Part shown: positions 24,106 to 36,948 of the stretch, piece after piece
Position numbering within the stretch: the stretch's first letter is position 1
Layout: each line of letters opens with the position of its first letter
Origin: Acanthochlamys bracteata
Lineage: Eukaryota; Streptophyta; Magnoliopsida; Pandanales; Velloziaceae
Reading direction: 5' to 3'
DNA: 64,000 bases
Assembly (NCBI GenBank): GCA_019914995.1
Contig: CM034127.1
Location: forward strand, 10,912,001 to 10,976,000
Made by a program: the position numbers and the translations under genes
Notes under the pieces: generated by a model
What the model saw: only the letters and a program-made list of their open reading frames with translations
Database searches by the model: none
Told to the model about the DNA's origin: nothing

Positions 24106-26504
24106 CAGGAGGAAGATGAGTACCTGAGTAAGACTTGTAACCACTTTCAGGATTTCAGAATTACGCATTCCAATGCTTCTAAGAAAATTGATTCTAGGCA
24201 TTATCCCATCCTCAATGCTATAATGAAGAAGCTGAGGATGCTTTGTAACCATCTTAACTATGCTATCTCTTGGTGCCCCCAATTCTTTTGAAAGAAAGTA
24301 AAATCGAGATGTCCATGAATTATCAATTCGCTGAACCAAAATTTGAGGGCTCAGTTGTACAACTTTGCTTACGTCGCTTGCCCTAATACCAACTTCTTCA
24401 ACCAAATACCTGATGGTGGGTTTCAAGGAGTTCTCCACACTATATGAAAACAAAGATGGGGCTGCAGTAATAATCTGACCGATTCGAGAGTCTGGAATCC
24501 CAATGCTCCACAAAAATGCCACATGAGACTTCAGATTGTTCTCCACTGTATATTCCAATATTTGAGGCTGTCTCAAAAGTATCTTTCTGACATCTCTATG
24601 TTTAACGCCAGTATCAATCAAGAACTCTAACCTCTCTTGTGCCGAAGCCAAGTTTATCTGAAGGCTTGTCAAATGCCTCTCACTGATGGAGACGAAGTCA
24701 GATTCTTTTAGCCCAAATGTACTCAAATAATCTATAAGAGGAAACCATTTCTCATCAAAATCCAGCTCCTCAATTAGCCTCTGAAATCTGCTTTCAGTAA
24801 ATTTAGTGGCTTTTATCTGCAAAGAAAAAAAAATGTGGATCTGAAACGTCTAAATTGACCAGGACATAAATTTTAAAGGAGTCGAGCAAATACCTCATTG
24901 GAGTTCTGATCAGTTCTTGACGCTACATCTTCCAGGGAATTCCTTGGAGGCCTCTGATTTCCTGTATGATACAACATAATACTAGTGATTCTGAAACTTC
25001 TATGTATCCAAATACATCCTTTGGGGTCACTATGAACTACTTTAACAAAAATAGCTAACCCAATTTCAGACTTGATTTTGGCATATATGTTTTCAAGCGT
25101 TTTTGGCTGGAAAGGCGCCCACCATGATATACACCATCTTTTGAATCATACTGGAAAAGTCACAAACTGAAAAATAGATTAGATGACTTGAAGAGCTGCA
25201 GGTGAGAGTGCTGTTACATGTGGAAGTTATTTTAATTGAACCAAAGCATTCAAAATGTTCACCTTAAAAGCTGTATATTAACTTATAAATCAACTATCAC
25301 AAAAATGTAGATAGCCTCATACATGGCAGCACACTAAATATCCTCCTGTGGCCCGAAGGACAGTCCTGTCCTACTCTCTCCTAGAATAATGAGCAGAGAA
25401 TTTGGAGATTTTGATTAATTCTTAAGTTATGAAGTTGTAGATCTTCAAAGTACCCATCATCAAGTACGATCAGTTAGTAAAGACTTAAGGACATGATACG
25501 CCCATGACCAATGTAGAGTAACTGAAGACATGAAGCTCCACCAACATACACACCGACTTAATACCCAAAGATATAGACACTGTACAAGTTGAAGAACTTG
25601 ATTACCTTGGAATTGAAGGCCGTTATTTATTTGTGGACCGGCTTCTCAATGAGGATAATTTCTTTGATTTGATACAGCATAAAATTTTATCTGTCCCATT
25701 GATATGGCCAACTAACCACAACTCCGACATACCAAGATAAATCTAAGTAACAAATATTATAGACAAATCTCAATGGTAGAGAACCATGAGTCATTGGAGA
25801 ACTGAGGTGAACTGCTGATCAAAGTATGGGGCAAATGAACATAAACCTTAAGAAGTCTGTACCTTTCGAATATAACTCTGCTGTATCTCCTGAGAAATTT
25901 ACTGAAATCATTAGTCAGATATGCCATTAGAAAACTTCCATGTAAGTAGACTCTGTAATGGAGTAACACCTGACACAGAAATAAGCACAGTCTCCTAACT
26001 TGTCCGTACTAGACTGAAGCAATGAGTTTACTAAATGCTAATAAATAAGTGTTACAAAATCACCCAAGGTTAACAATCGAAATCGATCAACTCAGCAAGG
26101 TTCGAACTCAACAGAGACACTAGAACATCAGATTTAAAACAGACTTAACTTGAGCTAAAGTTTCAAGACAAACTCAAACAATTCACACAAAGAATCAATC
26201 ATTTTAGCATAAATTAGACAAAAACGACACAACTCACATTCTCATCTTCCTCCTTTTCTTCTCCTTCGTCGTCCTCTTCGTCATCACCATAGACATCCTC
26301 TTCATCATCCTCGCTGCTTGTATACCTCGAAGTCCGTCCACCATAAGGCGACTTACGCCGAGATTTCAAGATTTTGGGGTTAGAGTGCGAAGAGAACACG
26401 GCAGCACTGACGGCGGAGCGCCGCCGGTGAACGGTGACGAAGGAGAAGAGCTTGAGTTGTGGTGGTAGTGCTGGTGCAGCGTTGGTGAAGCAGGTGCAGA
26501 GCAT
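23636..26504 (-). CDS. MTERF9: Chloroplast mTERF-domain protein, mTERF9 (TWIRT1) orthologue
   Basis: Five exons in transcript order (26238-26504, 25060-25150, 24894-24961, 24124-24816, 23636-23953) join in frame to 478 residues. The N-terminus is Ala/Ser/Arg-rich, fitting a chloroplast transit peptide. HSNPKILKSRRKSPYGGR and a strongly acidic stretch (EDDEEDVYGDDEEDDEGEE) follow. About nine mTERF repeats come next, including LSTFGLKESDFV, RKILLRQPQILEYTVENNLK, SLFSYSVENSLKPTIRYL and VKMVTKHPQLLHYSIEDG. The end has GPFPLSSLVPTDECFCQQWA and LAFRQRLLL, as I recall for Arabidopsis mTERF9 (At5g55580, ~496 residues). That protein acts in plastid gene expression and stress responses. Intron 1 is 1.1 kb. 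Intron 4 begins next to a long GA repeat. mTERF5 is a less good match. Confidence 0.87.
24027..24102. repeat. GT/GA compound microsatellite in mTERF9 intron 4
   Basis: GTGTGTGCGTGCGTGCGTGT is followed by a perfect GA run of about 50 bp. It ends ~20 bp from the exon 4 donor. In the mRNA sense it is a long CU tract followed by CACACA. Confidence 0.95.
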
Positions 26505-27362
26505 TACTTCGCTGAGTTATCTAAAAACCCAATCTTTTTCTTTTTGCTTTTAGTTGTGAAGAATAACAAGAATAGAATATACTCTTGCTTCTGTAGTTCT
26601 GTGCTCCTCCACTTGGGTAAGTAGAATTTTTTTAACAATAAAAAATATTAAATAGTTTTTTACATAAATTAATATTTTATTTTAAAAATAAATAATAGTA
26701 AATATTAAGATGTAAATTTTTCAAAATTTTCTACAATCTTATAAATTTTTTTAGAAATATTATAAAATAAATATAAAAATATAAAATAAAATAAATATAA
26801 AAATTTTAACAGAAATTCTGTCAAACGGTGCCTACTTCTCAATCTTATGTTGCTGTCTTTGCTCTTCTTAATTTTTTAAAACCATTGTTGTGCGATATTA
26901 GAATATAATAGTTTTTTTATCAGTTTAAATTTTTAAATCAAGTAATTTGTTAAGATAGTATAAAAATTAAAAAGATATGCGTCGTTAAAATTAGTTGAAG
27001 ACGTGATAATGTAATAGTATTTCTATTATTCATATAACGTTGAAATATATATATCGTATGTGTATAGTTCTACAAACTAAAGCGCAATTTCATAAAATGA
27101 GATCCTTATCTGAAATTGTTTACATCACTTGATCTTTAATAAACAAATTACAAGCTCTGATTTGGATAATAAAAGGTCCTATCTGCAAAAAGGATTATTT
27201 CTGGTGTTCTATATAAACCTGTCAACCCAATTTTCTCTGGAGACAACTGTCCTTTTGATTAGTGTTCCGAAGCAAAGTATATATTCTCGCAAATCAGTAA
27301 ACTAGTTTTTAGATCTTTCGAATTTAAATCAATCGATCGATTGATTGATCTCTCTTTCCACC
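26505..27362. other. Divergent promoter region between mTERF9 and the Rab GDI gene
   Basis: About 860 bp separates the two start codons. A TATATAAA box lies at 27210-27217, ~145 bp upstream of the GDI ATG and suitably placed for the plus-strand gene. The stretch 26620-26840 is nearly all A/T with the look of a miniature-element insertion (right end TCAAACGGTGCC). A perfect 20-bp palindrome sits in the GDI leader at 27327-27346. Confidence 0.6.
27210..27217 (+). promoter_or_regulatory. TATA box of the Rab GDI gene
   Basis: TATATAAA in the context GTTCTATATAAACCTG. Transcription would start near 27245, giving a leader of ~115 bases. Confidence 0.65.
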
Positions 27363-30300
27363 ATGGATGAAGAGTATGATGTGATCGTACTCGGCACTGG
27401 GCTGAAGGAGTGCATCCTCAGCGGTCTTCTCTCTGTCGATGGACTCAAGGTAACAGCGTGTTCTTTTTTTAGTTCTTTTCCTTTTGTCTGTCTCTGGATT
27501 TATGCGACGATTTGTTGTTTAGTTGTTGATCGCTAGATCGAGATCCAGATGCTGTCTGTTGTAGGCGATCAGTTATTAATCTCGGCGATCGTGTTGAATA
27601 GGCTTTTTGCGTAGTACATTGTAGAATCTGTTATGTTGACTACTAGGTTTGTATTATGTATGAATCTTATGGTTTACCGGGTCTCCATGCCACCATTATT
27701 TAAATAGATGTAGCTAGCTATGTTCCCGTTAGGCGCTAGAGATCTATTGGTAGTAGTTTCTCCAATTTGCAGGAGAAAATCCTTTTTTTTTTTGACATAG
27801 TAAATTTTGGATAAACCGAATCTGTTATTGAGAATTGGTAATTAGAATTTCTGGTGTCTTTGAAAGACTAATAGAAGGATTTGTTAGAGTATGCCACTGT
27901 TGTTAGCATGTCATTGCATAATATTGTCTGGTCAAAAGTTGTACTTTGGTTTTATCATTTGAAAATATTTTCAAATTGATAAGCACCTAATTCTGTGATG
28001 CAATATCAGGTTCTCCACATGGATAGGAATGATTACTACGGAGGAGAATCAACCTCACTCAATCTTATCCAGGTAAGCAGCACGAATTCAAAGCTGCTGA
28101 CATCAGCAAAAATAGTGTGCCAATGTTGATATTGTCTTGAGCTTCTACCTGTTCCCAAGAGAATAATACCTGTTACAAATCAATATTGCAAAAATAACTG
28201 TTTTGGTTGGTAATACGCAAGGACTTGTGCATAGTGGCATAGTTTCTGTCATATGTTAGGGGTGTTGGAGCATCACATATTTAAAATTGCTTCTTACAGG
28301 TACCAGAGCTGTGATAGACTTAGACTTAGTATTAACTGTAGCTTATTCTCCCCTACTTACTGTCGTGTCTTCCTTCTGTAGCTTTGGAGGAGGTTCAAAG
28401 GAAGTGACAAACCTCCGGCACATTTGGGTGCCAGCAGAGATTACAATGTTGATATGGTTCCAAAGGTATTTTTCCTTTTCCTATAAAATTTTTTCCTTAA
28501 GATCACTTTCAGTGCCACAATCATTATGGTCTAAGTATAGAGATGTATGTGAATGCATGTTTTTTATTGTGAGAGTTATCACTATATGATTGCAGTTTGA
28601 AGCTATATTTGCTTATATTTTGTCTCTTCTGGAGATATTCTTTTCAAAAATCTTATTTTGGTTGACTAGAATAATAATATAAGTTATATTTAATCAATCA
28701 TCTGTGTGATTTTCACAGGAGATAGGGCTTTTTAAAATACTCAATTGTCATAGATTCTAGAGCTTATCCATGGGAGCACATTATATGAAGAGAAGATTTT
28801 GAACTCTTGCAAAGGTTTTTAACTAGAAATGTGTATTGAGCTAAGTCTAGTCCTGTATCTTGATGCGCTATAAAAAGCATAAGAGTGACAGACTTGCATG
28901 TTTAATCTTCCAAATTTGTGTTATGTGATCTTTCATTCATATCATTTGGTTAGAAATCGGCTTAGCAAAAGAAATGCGGGAGAGCAAAAGGTTGAGCCAG
29001 GTCTTAAGATATATGCGTATGAGAAGATTGACTCAGAGTTTAACACAATCTCCACAGATTGATGGGAAACAGATTATTGTTGTCAAAGTGATAATTTACA
29101 GCCTTTCTTAACCCAGAGAAATTACTAAGAAGCATTTGTTTTTTCTCATCAAAATGAAGGTAGATTTTGATGTTATCTTTTCAATGAGGTAATTGCTAGT
29201 TCTTTTCCCGGGCTTATTTGCACGTGCTTTCAAGTGCAAAAATAGATTTGCAGGTGAAAGTTGTTAAACATGGAACAAAATGAATTTGCAGTAGGTATTA
29301 ACCATAAAGGTTATTGGAGCCATAGAGCATGTGGAAAAGCTTGATAGCTGTTGTAATGTTTTGAAGAACTTTGTTTAAAGTTAATCTAATGAAATTAACT
29401 TTTGGCTTGCTAGTTCATGATGGCAAATGGTCAGTTGGTGCGTGTGCTCATACATACTGATGTTACCAAGTATCTGGCCTTCAAAGCTGTAGATGGAAGC
29501 TATGTTTTTAGCAAAGGAAAGGTATGTAAGCACCTCTGACTGTCTCATTTTTTCTATAATAATCCGCTTGTGTATCTTCTAACAGTTGTGCTTGGTTGTG
29601 TTTCTGTTTGTTGAAGATCCACAAAGTTCCTGCAACAGATATGGAGGCACTGAAATCTCCATTGATGGGCTTGTTTGAGAAGCGTAGAGCTAGAAAGTTT
29701 TTCATGTATGTTCAAGAGTATGATGAAAGCGATCCGAAAACACATGGCGGAATGGATCTTACTAGAGTAACAACTAAAGAACTTATTGGGTGCGCACCTG
29801 TGCAGTTTAATTTATTTCCCCCCAACATCCATATGATATTTTGACAAGCTTTGCAAATGTCATCATGCATACTTTACCAAACTAGTGAAGTTGATTGACT
29901 GTCATTACTATATAAACAGCTATAGAATTTGAACCCTACATGAGTGTGACCTTGTAGTACTGGTTGAAGAGATAGTTTTGTTAGTTGGTTTAAGTTAGAT
30001 TAAAGACAAAACAAAAAAATCTGGATAAATATGCTGTAAAGGATTCTGAGGGACATCCACTCTCAAAGTTTTCTTGACATTTGGAATTCCTACAGACACA
30101 TCCCCTCTCTAAGCTATGATCATACTTGATTTGTTTCTTTTTTGGAGTATTATCTCACTGTATCTCTCATGGAAGTTATTTGTAGTAGAATACATGCTAG
30201 TGGGTTTTTGTGAGGAATTTACCAATGACTTTATGTGATTCTATTTTGGGTAGTTGCTGTTTCACTAATTGCGCACACAAACTTGGGGTTCTGTTCTTCT

Positions 30301-32580
30301 TGCAATCATTAATTTATTTCAAAGTAGGGACTAACTCTGCTGTTGGTCTTTTTGTGGCCAGAAAATATGGTTTGGATGATAATACCATTGACTTTATAGG
30401 CCATGCAGTGGCACTTCATAGAGATGATTGCTACCTAAATGAACCTGCTCTAGATACTGTGAAGAGAATGAAGGTATTGTCTCTAAGGATGCACAACTTT
30501 TCAAGAAAGAATCCATTGCATTCCTTATCTCTAGCATAAGGTGGTTAACCTCTGTCTAATAGGTTTTAAATGTGCTTGCAAGCCACCTATAGTTCTAATT
30601 TTTCTTGTCCCTATCACCATTTCTTTTTTCAAAGTCTAATTCAATTTGCTCTGCTTGTGTCCACTTAACTACCTAAGATTTAAATAAGATACGGGTGCTT
30701 GGGGTCATTATTTTGGTCCAATACTACATCATCTTCAAGAAGATAAACATTTTAACCAACAATAGAAAGAAGTAACATTTTATTTGCAGCTAGTTCATTT
30801 TATCATTTTGCTTATGTGTTGTCTTTTTTCTCCACATTTTTCCTTATAGCTTTATTCCGAATCTCTAGCTCGTTTTGGAGGAGGCTCACCATATATCTAC
30901 CCTCTTTATGGACTTGGAGAGCTCCCACAGGTTATTGTAACTTCTCTATTGATTTATGAGCATCTCTGTTGACTTGAATAAATACGCTCATGTTTACTTG
31001 TTGGAAATCAGGCGTTTGCACGCCTTAGTGCTGTTTATGGAGGAACATACATGTTAAACAAACCAGAGTGCAAGGTGCTTTCTAATTTTTGAGCTCGCTG
31101 TTTAAGGTTTAACAAAAATTCTTAATTTGATATCCTTATAATCATCTTACTTGAATTAAAACTTTCTAGGTTGAATATGATGAAGAAGGCAAAGTCCGTG
31201 GTGTGACATCTGAAGGAGAAACTGCTAAGTGCAAGAAAGTTGTTTGTGATCCTTCCTACTTGCCAAACAAGGTTCTGTGTCTGTTAAAATTGCTTCTTTC
31301 TCAATAGTTAATGCCATCTAAGTCAGTATGTCCAGCTGATTCCTGCTTTAGATTTTCTTCATTGCTTCCAATTTGAGATAATATAGATAGATACATATTC
31401 ATGTGAACTTGGTGTGTTCGATGCGCTAGTGTTTCAAGAGCTATTGTTATTATAGGTCAGGAAAGTTGGAAAAGTTGCAAGAGCTATTGCCGTTATGAGC
31501 CATCCAATCCCAAACACTGATGACTCACATTCAGTTCAAGTTATACTGCCTCAAAAGCAGCTAGGGCGGAAGTCTGATATGTGAGTGGTTTCGTTTTACA
31601 GTCTGTTTGTGTATCACTTGCAAAACTTCTTTGTGTCACATGTCCATTTGCTTGTTGGTGTCTATGCCTGTACTAAAATTGATTCATCTATGGTTACCGT
31701 ATTTGTCAGGTATGTCTTCTGCTGCTCCTACACACACAATGTTGCCCCAAAAGGAAAATTCATTGCCTTTGTGTCTGCAGAAGCTGAGACAGATAATCCG
31801 GAAATGGAATTAAAGCCAGGAGTAGATCTTCTTGGTCCAGTAGATGAACTGTTTTTTGACACATATGACAGATTTGAACCTGTCAATGAACCCTCCCTGG
31901 ACAATTGCTTTGTCTCTACTGTAAGCGTCCATGGGTTTAATTCATTCTTGTTTGTTGATATTTAAGTTGCCAGTTATTAACTAATGCAATGCTTTGCAGA
32001 GTTATGATGCTACAACACATTTTGAGAGTACTGTTGCGGATGTGCTTGCCATGTACACTATGATCACTGGGAAGGTAATTCCATTCAGTTGGTTATGCTG
32101 GGTCTAGTCTTGTGCTAGTGTTCCTTGATACTACTACCTCCATGACATGGATTTTATTCTGGGTTTCATTTTGCACCATAATGTTACGGGCTTTGCGCCT
32201 AGAGGTTTGCAGTACCATAAGCGCTACAAGCATGCTATGATATCTTCTTTTTGGAGAGAACTTACTTGTTTGCACTTGAATGCTTAAAGCATGAGTATTC
32301 CTCTAATTTCCTTGTACAGGTTATATGGGTTCATCTTTGGTTTGGTTGGCATGCGGACCATGCTTTTAGTTTACCATATGTTTCATGCAAACAGCTGGTT
32401 TTGCATGACTCTTTGTTCAATCTAATAAATTAATGCAATTTGCTTACAAGAAGATATTGTTTCAAGTATACCGTTTCTTAAGTTTTGCTTTATTTGACGT
32501 TCCAACTAATTTCATTTTAATTGTCTTTACAGAAAGTTGATTTAAGTGTGGATCTGAGCGCTGCTAGTGCTGCTGAGTAA
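27363..32580 (+). CDS. Rab GDP dissociation inhibitor (Rab GDI)
   Basis: Thirteen exons (27363-27449, 28010-28072, 28382-28465, 29414-29521, 29617-29789, 30362-30473, 30850-30930, 31012-31074, 31170-31271, 31456-31580, 31710-31920, 32000-32074, 32533-32580) join in frame to 443 residues, the normal GDI length. It opens [20 protein letters not shown], the GDI/CHM dinucleotide-fold motif. It continues [64 protein letters not shown] and [20 protein letters not shown], all conserved Rab-binding and prenyl-pocket segments. GDI extracts GDP-bound prenylated Rab GTPases from membranes and recycles them through the cytosol in vesicle traffic. The start context (CACCATGGAT) is strong. No lesion was seen. 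Assigning it to GDI1 or GDI2 is not possible here. Confidence 0.97.
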
Positions 32581-33239
32581 ATCTTTGCCACACATACAGG
32601 TCTGCTTGGGCCTTTATAAACTTGTGCTATGTTTTGATAAGTCCTATGATGTTATCTTCTAAGTTGGGACAGTATTATACCCGCATATTTTATGCCTTAT
32701 GCTTGTGCTTTTATCATATAGACATTGTAATTGTATCTTAGCACTGTAAATTAGATTTAACTTTAGATGTTTGTACTTTTGTGATGTATTGCTGCACTCA
32801 TAATTAAATTTTCCTTGCTTTTATTTGCGAAATCATGCTATGCAATTCTGTTTCCTTATTTGTGCTTGTGTGCATGGTGATAATGTCAAAATTGGTTATT
32901 GCCAAAGAGTAGAACTACTTAAAGAAAACCTTTCTTTGTTCTATTGGGAAACATAGTAAACGGTTTGGTATTGTTTCTGCATACACAATCATTGCAAAAT
33001 CAAAGCTTTTCATTTAAATTAACTATATCAAAATTTAGTGCAATTTTAATTTAGCAAACACTTGCTCTCTTCTATCTTCCTCTTAAGCATTTGAAACTCC
33101 TAGAAGATCATCGATTGGAAAGGTCGTTCAAAATCAGAGCTTTTGAAGATCTATCTTCGACTATTTGTAACTAGATATGTGCATAATTTCGATTTCGGTT
33201 GAAATGAAGCATTTCAGCGGTACTCATAGATCATAACTG
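32581..33239. other. 3' region of Rab GDI
   Basis: T-rich sequence typical of a 3' untranslated region directly after the TAA, with AATTAAA-like signals around 32804. Nothing else was recognised before the armadillo relic. Confidence 0.5.
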
Positions 33240-34470
33240 GTGATAAAGAAGTAATCCGAGCAAAGGCCAAAACATGCTTCCGAAGCTTTCAAAACAAGTC
33301 CTTGTATCAATTTTACAGAACTCAATCCCAACTATCACAGACCTACTTAGTAACCACCACAATTCTTCAGTACAAGAAGCAGCACATACTACTTCCACCG
33401 CCTTGCCCGTGTTCATGACGGCCAATTGTGTCTTGGATTTGCCAGATCATGCGCTCTGCCGTTACTTCTTCAGCTGTTGCCCGACTCTAATGATCGGTTC
33501 CAGAGAACTTTGTTAGGGTGCCTTTGTGCTATTCTTGATTTTGATAGCCGTAGTCGAGGAATTGGGATGAGTCATGGTGTGGAGATTGTTTTCCGTTAAT
33601 CCATACGTGCGTGAGCGATAATAGGATGTATGTACTAGAGTTTTTTAGCGCATTGACTATGGTTGGAGAAGGAAGAGAATATCTAACAAAATCATTATAG
33701 GCTTCGTTTTCTTATTGAGCATGCATCTTGTGGTTAGATGAGATCTAAGAACAGACAATGCTCAGGCTGTACGGTTGCTTGGCTGAGCTAGAGCAGTCAG
33801 GCATGTGCTTGTCCAAAATAGACGATTTCTGGCTCACTGGTTACTAAGAGATGGTGATGGAACTGCTAACCTAGTTGTTAATGCGCTTGGTGTGACATTG
33901 TCTCATGTTGAACTGTTGATTATCTTAGACTGGTTGCTCAAGCTGGAACGATCCCTATGTATATGGAATATGTTGAAGGAGATGATCCCCTTGGGAAAGA
34001 GATTATGGAGGATGTGTATTTTGTATTCTTGCAATAGTAGAAGAAAATCCTTCCTTGGTCATGGAAATGTTGAAAGGTTCTTGAAGGAGACAAATAGGAC
34101 GCAAAAGCTGCTGCAATAGATGTCTTGTAGGGTCTTGCTAGATATGATCATTCAGCATGGCCTATGCAGGTTTTAGATGCAGTTCCGCTTCTAATTAGCT
34201 CTCTGCAAACTGGACGACGGATTTGCGAGGAAAAAGCAGCAGGAGTTGTCCTACAGCTAAGTGGTGATGAAGCAAACAGACAGAGTCTTGCAGAAGCAGA
34301 GTGGTTTCTCTTCTTAAATGTGATCATTTGCTGTTGAAGCTTAAATGTGTTTCAAGGAGGATTATCTGAAGCATTTAGTATTCCTTCTTCCCAAACATTT
34401 CCAGATAGGTTGATCAGGATACATTCTTCTGAGAGTCGCATGACACGGTCCAGGAGAGAGCTGAGCGTAG
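33240..34470 (+). pseudogene. Decayed armadillo-repeat protein gene
   Basis: Armadillo-repeat text can be followed for ~1.2 kb without introns, but only by changing frame several times. In order: LVSILQNSIPTITDLLSN and SSVQEAA, TANCVLDLPDHA, TLLGCLCAILDFDSRSRGIG (near 33.5 kb), RLYGCLAELEQSG, then LVAQAGTIPMYMEYVEGDDP followed by LGKEIMEDVYFVLAIVEENP. After these come AVPLLISSLQTGR, EEKAAGVVLQLSGDEANRQS, and a C-terminal GLSEAFSIPSSQTFPDRL with RIHSSESRMTRSRRELS. The wording matches a plant family of ARM proteins ending in a Ser/Arg-rich tail. Stops and shifts between pieces (for example TAG codons around 34118-34130) rule out an intact product. It may be a retrocopy or an old single-exon gene. 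Confidence 0.72.
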
Positions 34471-36640
34471 GATAACTTGCATCAAATGTGGAGTTATTTT
34501 AGGCCCTCTATGGCTTCAAATTGGTAATCTAGCATTTACTTGACCTTTTAATTCTTTCTTGTATGCACTTCTTTTTTTGTAATAACTCTTATGTTTTATA
34601 TTGGAAGTACTTTAAATGTCTTAAGTCATGATGTACTTGTTTCTTATGTAATTTATCTTGGTGCATGAATTTCATGTGTTTTTTTTTGGCCATGTTCACA
34701 TTAAGATATCTCTGGATAAAACATAATGGATTATGCTATGGCTGAGGCATTGGGTACAGACCTTTAGTCCTTATTCAAGAATGATGCTCTGATAGCTTTT
34801 GAAATGGTTGAACTTGAAAGCATAATGTTAACACCATTGCATTTCTTAGATCTTTATTTGAGTGTTCTTGCCTTTGCCATGTTCTTTACGGATTGGCTTG
34901 TCTTGATTTACATTCATGTTTCTCTTGGAAATTTAGTATTTTTAGCACAATTAATATGTGCCATGAAGTATCCTAAGTAGGCTCAACCATTGATCCTTTT
35001 TCTCCTCTCAAACTTCAGAACTCTCTGTTTCTGAACAGGTGAAATAATACTCTTGCTTTAATGCCTACTTCTGATTCTTTTATGTATTTTATTGTTTTCC
35101 TTGATGGATGAGTATCTGAGTCCCTCGTCGTAATATTCTATGTAGATGTCTGGGCAGATATGTGTGATCAGGAATATTGTGTTTTCCTCAATGTGGACAA
35201 CTTTTTCATTGATGTGCTTCTCATCTTGCATTAGGTTAGCAGTGTTTCAGGCTTTATTTGCATGAGATCTTCCTATTCAACACCTCTGTCAAGAGTGCTG
35301 CCTGTAAATGTGCTTCTGTGTGGCCAGGTAACATATAGTTTCCAACTGAAACCATGTCACATAGACTGACTATTCGGGTGAATTTGGTATGTGAATAAGC
35401 TCATTTTAAGTTTCCAACAACAGAAAGAGCAAGCACACGTTGATTTTAAAAAACAGAATTGAAAGATTATTCTTTGCTAAACTTCTTTTAGAACTTTTCC
35501 TTTGAGATTTATAACAAGAATCAGGAATTAGTTCTTGACTATTTACAGAGATTGGCAATGATAATAAACATTCTGCACTGATTTATATGTTTATGCACTT
35601 TTGGTTTTTCAATTATGTAGACTGTTATTTATAGGCTACAAGCCATTTTCTAGTACTTTTATTAATGGCAATAGATACTCATAGTTCCGTCTAACGGCAT
35701 GCTGTAGTTGTTAGAGGGTTACAGCTAACAATTCTGTCTTGACAGAAAAAAACAGTGGAGATTTTTTCTATCAGTTTCCATTCTCTTTGTATTCTGCAGT
35801 TCTTCTCAATTGAATCAATGATGAACTTTTCTTTTTCTATATTTACTTCCTTTTACTGTATGTTTTTAATTAATTTTGTTAGTATGATGGAAGCATTATG
35901 TCTGCTTAATGCATGCATGTGATTCAGATCATCTAAAACCTACTTCAAATTAAAAAATATAGGAAAGCAAACTCTATTATTGATTTTGGAATTTCTTTTT
36001 TTTCCTTTTGCTTCTAAGCTTGATGATTGATGATATAGCTCATCTTATATGCTATAAGGTTTGATTGATTGTTAAGGCTTAACAAACTCCTCTCATTGCA
36101 ATGTAGGTCCCCTTCACACACCATATATATTATCTCTATAACTTCTATGTATTATAAAGGAATACACAAGTTTAAGGACAAATCCATAACAAAATTTGAG
36201 GTGCATCCGTTGTTAGGTATTGTATAGATAACATATTTGGTTCACTTTGAAAACATTGGCTCAATTTTGAAGTATTTGATTTACTTCAGAATATGAAAAC
36301 TAGTTGTTTTGTTTAGATAATAATCTTAAAGTGCTGTTTATAACCAACACAAATCCTTCGTACAATTCTTCTGGTCTGAAGTTCAATCAGATATATTGTT
36401 TAGACAAACATTTAACGGGTGCATCATAATCAACTCCTTTTGTACAACTCTTTTGTGGGGCTTATAAAGTTCAAAATTCTGAAGACTTACCAGATAGTAA
36501 TAACATAATTCCATTACCATTTAAAGCATAATTTAATTACATAAAATTTAAAATTTAGAGAGTAAATTTTTTTTGCAATTGAATATGCCCCCAACAATCT
36601 AACATATGCAAACACTAACTGTTCACTTGAAAATCTTTTA
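34471..36640. other. Intergenic DNA between the armadillo relic and the SAM-domain gene
   Basis: T-rich, ordinary intergenic composition. No protein family or repeat boundary was recognised. The last few hundred bases should contain the promoter of the SAM-domain gene. The leader begins around 36.65-36.75 kb, where composition turns to mixed CT-rich sequence. Confidence 0.4.
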
Positions 36641-36897
36641 TTTTTGAATCAGATTTTGTAAGAGGTATCCTAAACCCGTTTAGCCACTCGCCAGAAAAAG
36701 AGAGAGACTTCTCATCTCAGTGAGTGATTGACAGCAGTGTTTTGTGCGCGATCGATAGATAGGAGATCCACTTCCGTCACTTTTCCCTCACTCCAAATTG
36801 ATTTCACTTCGTAACTGCAATTCCCTTTCTTCTGTTTGATTTGATTCTTTTCAGACAAATCTAATCTCGTTTACGCAGAATTCAAGCTCAAGTTGGG

Positions 36898-36948
36898 ATG
36901 TTTAAGGTGGAACTGGAAGAAAGTTCTGGTTTGATTTTATTTGATTGA
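36898..36948 (+). promoter_or_regulatory. Upstream ORF abutting the SAM-domain start codon
   Basis: ATG at 36898 opens a 16-residue frame (MFKVELEESSGLILFD). Its TGA at 36946-36948 shares a base with the main ATG at 36948-36950 (TGATG). The start context is GGGATGT. Ribosomes translating it would stop exactly at the main start, as in reinitiation or leaky-scanning control. Confidence 0.5.

Noticed and set aside
26080..26130. GGTTCGAACTC resembling a tRNA T-arm
   Set aside because: No D-arm, anticodon stem or acceptor stem can be drawn around it; it lies in mTERF9 intron 1.
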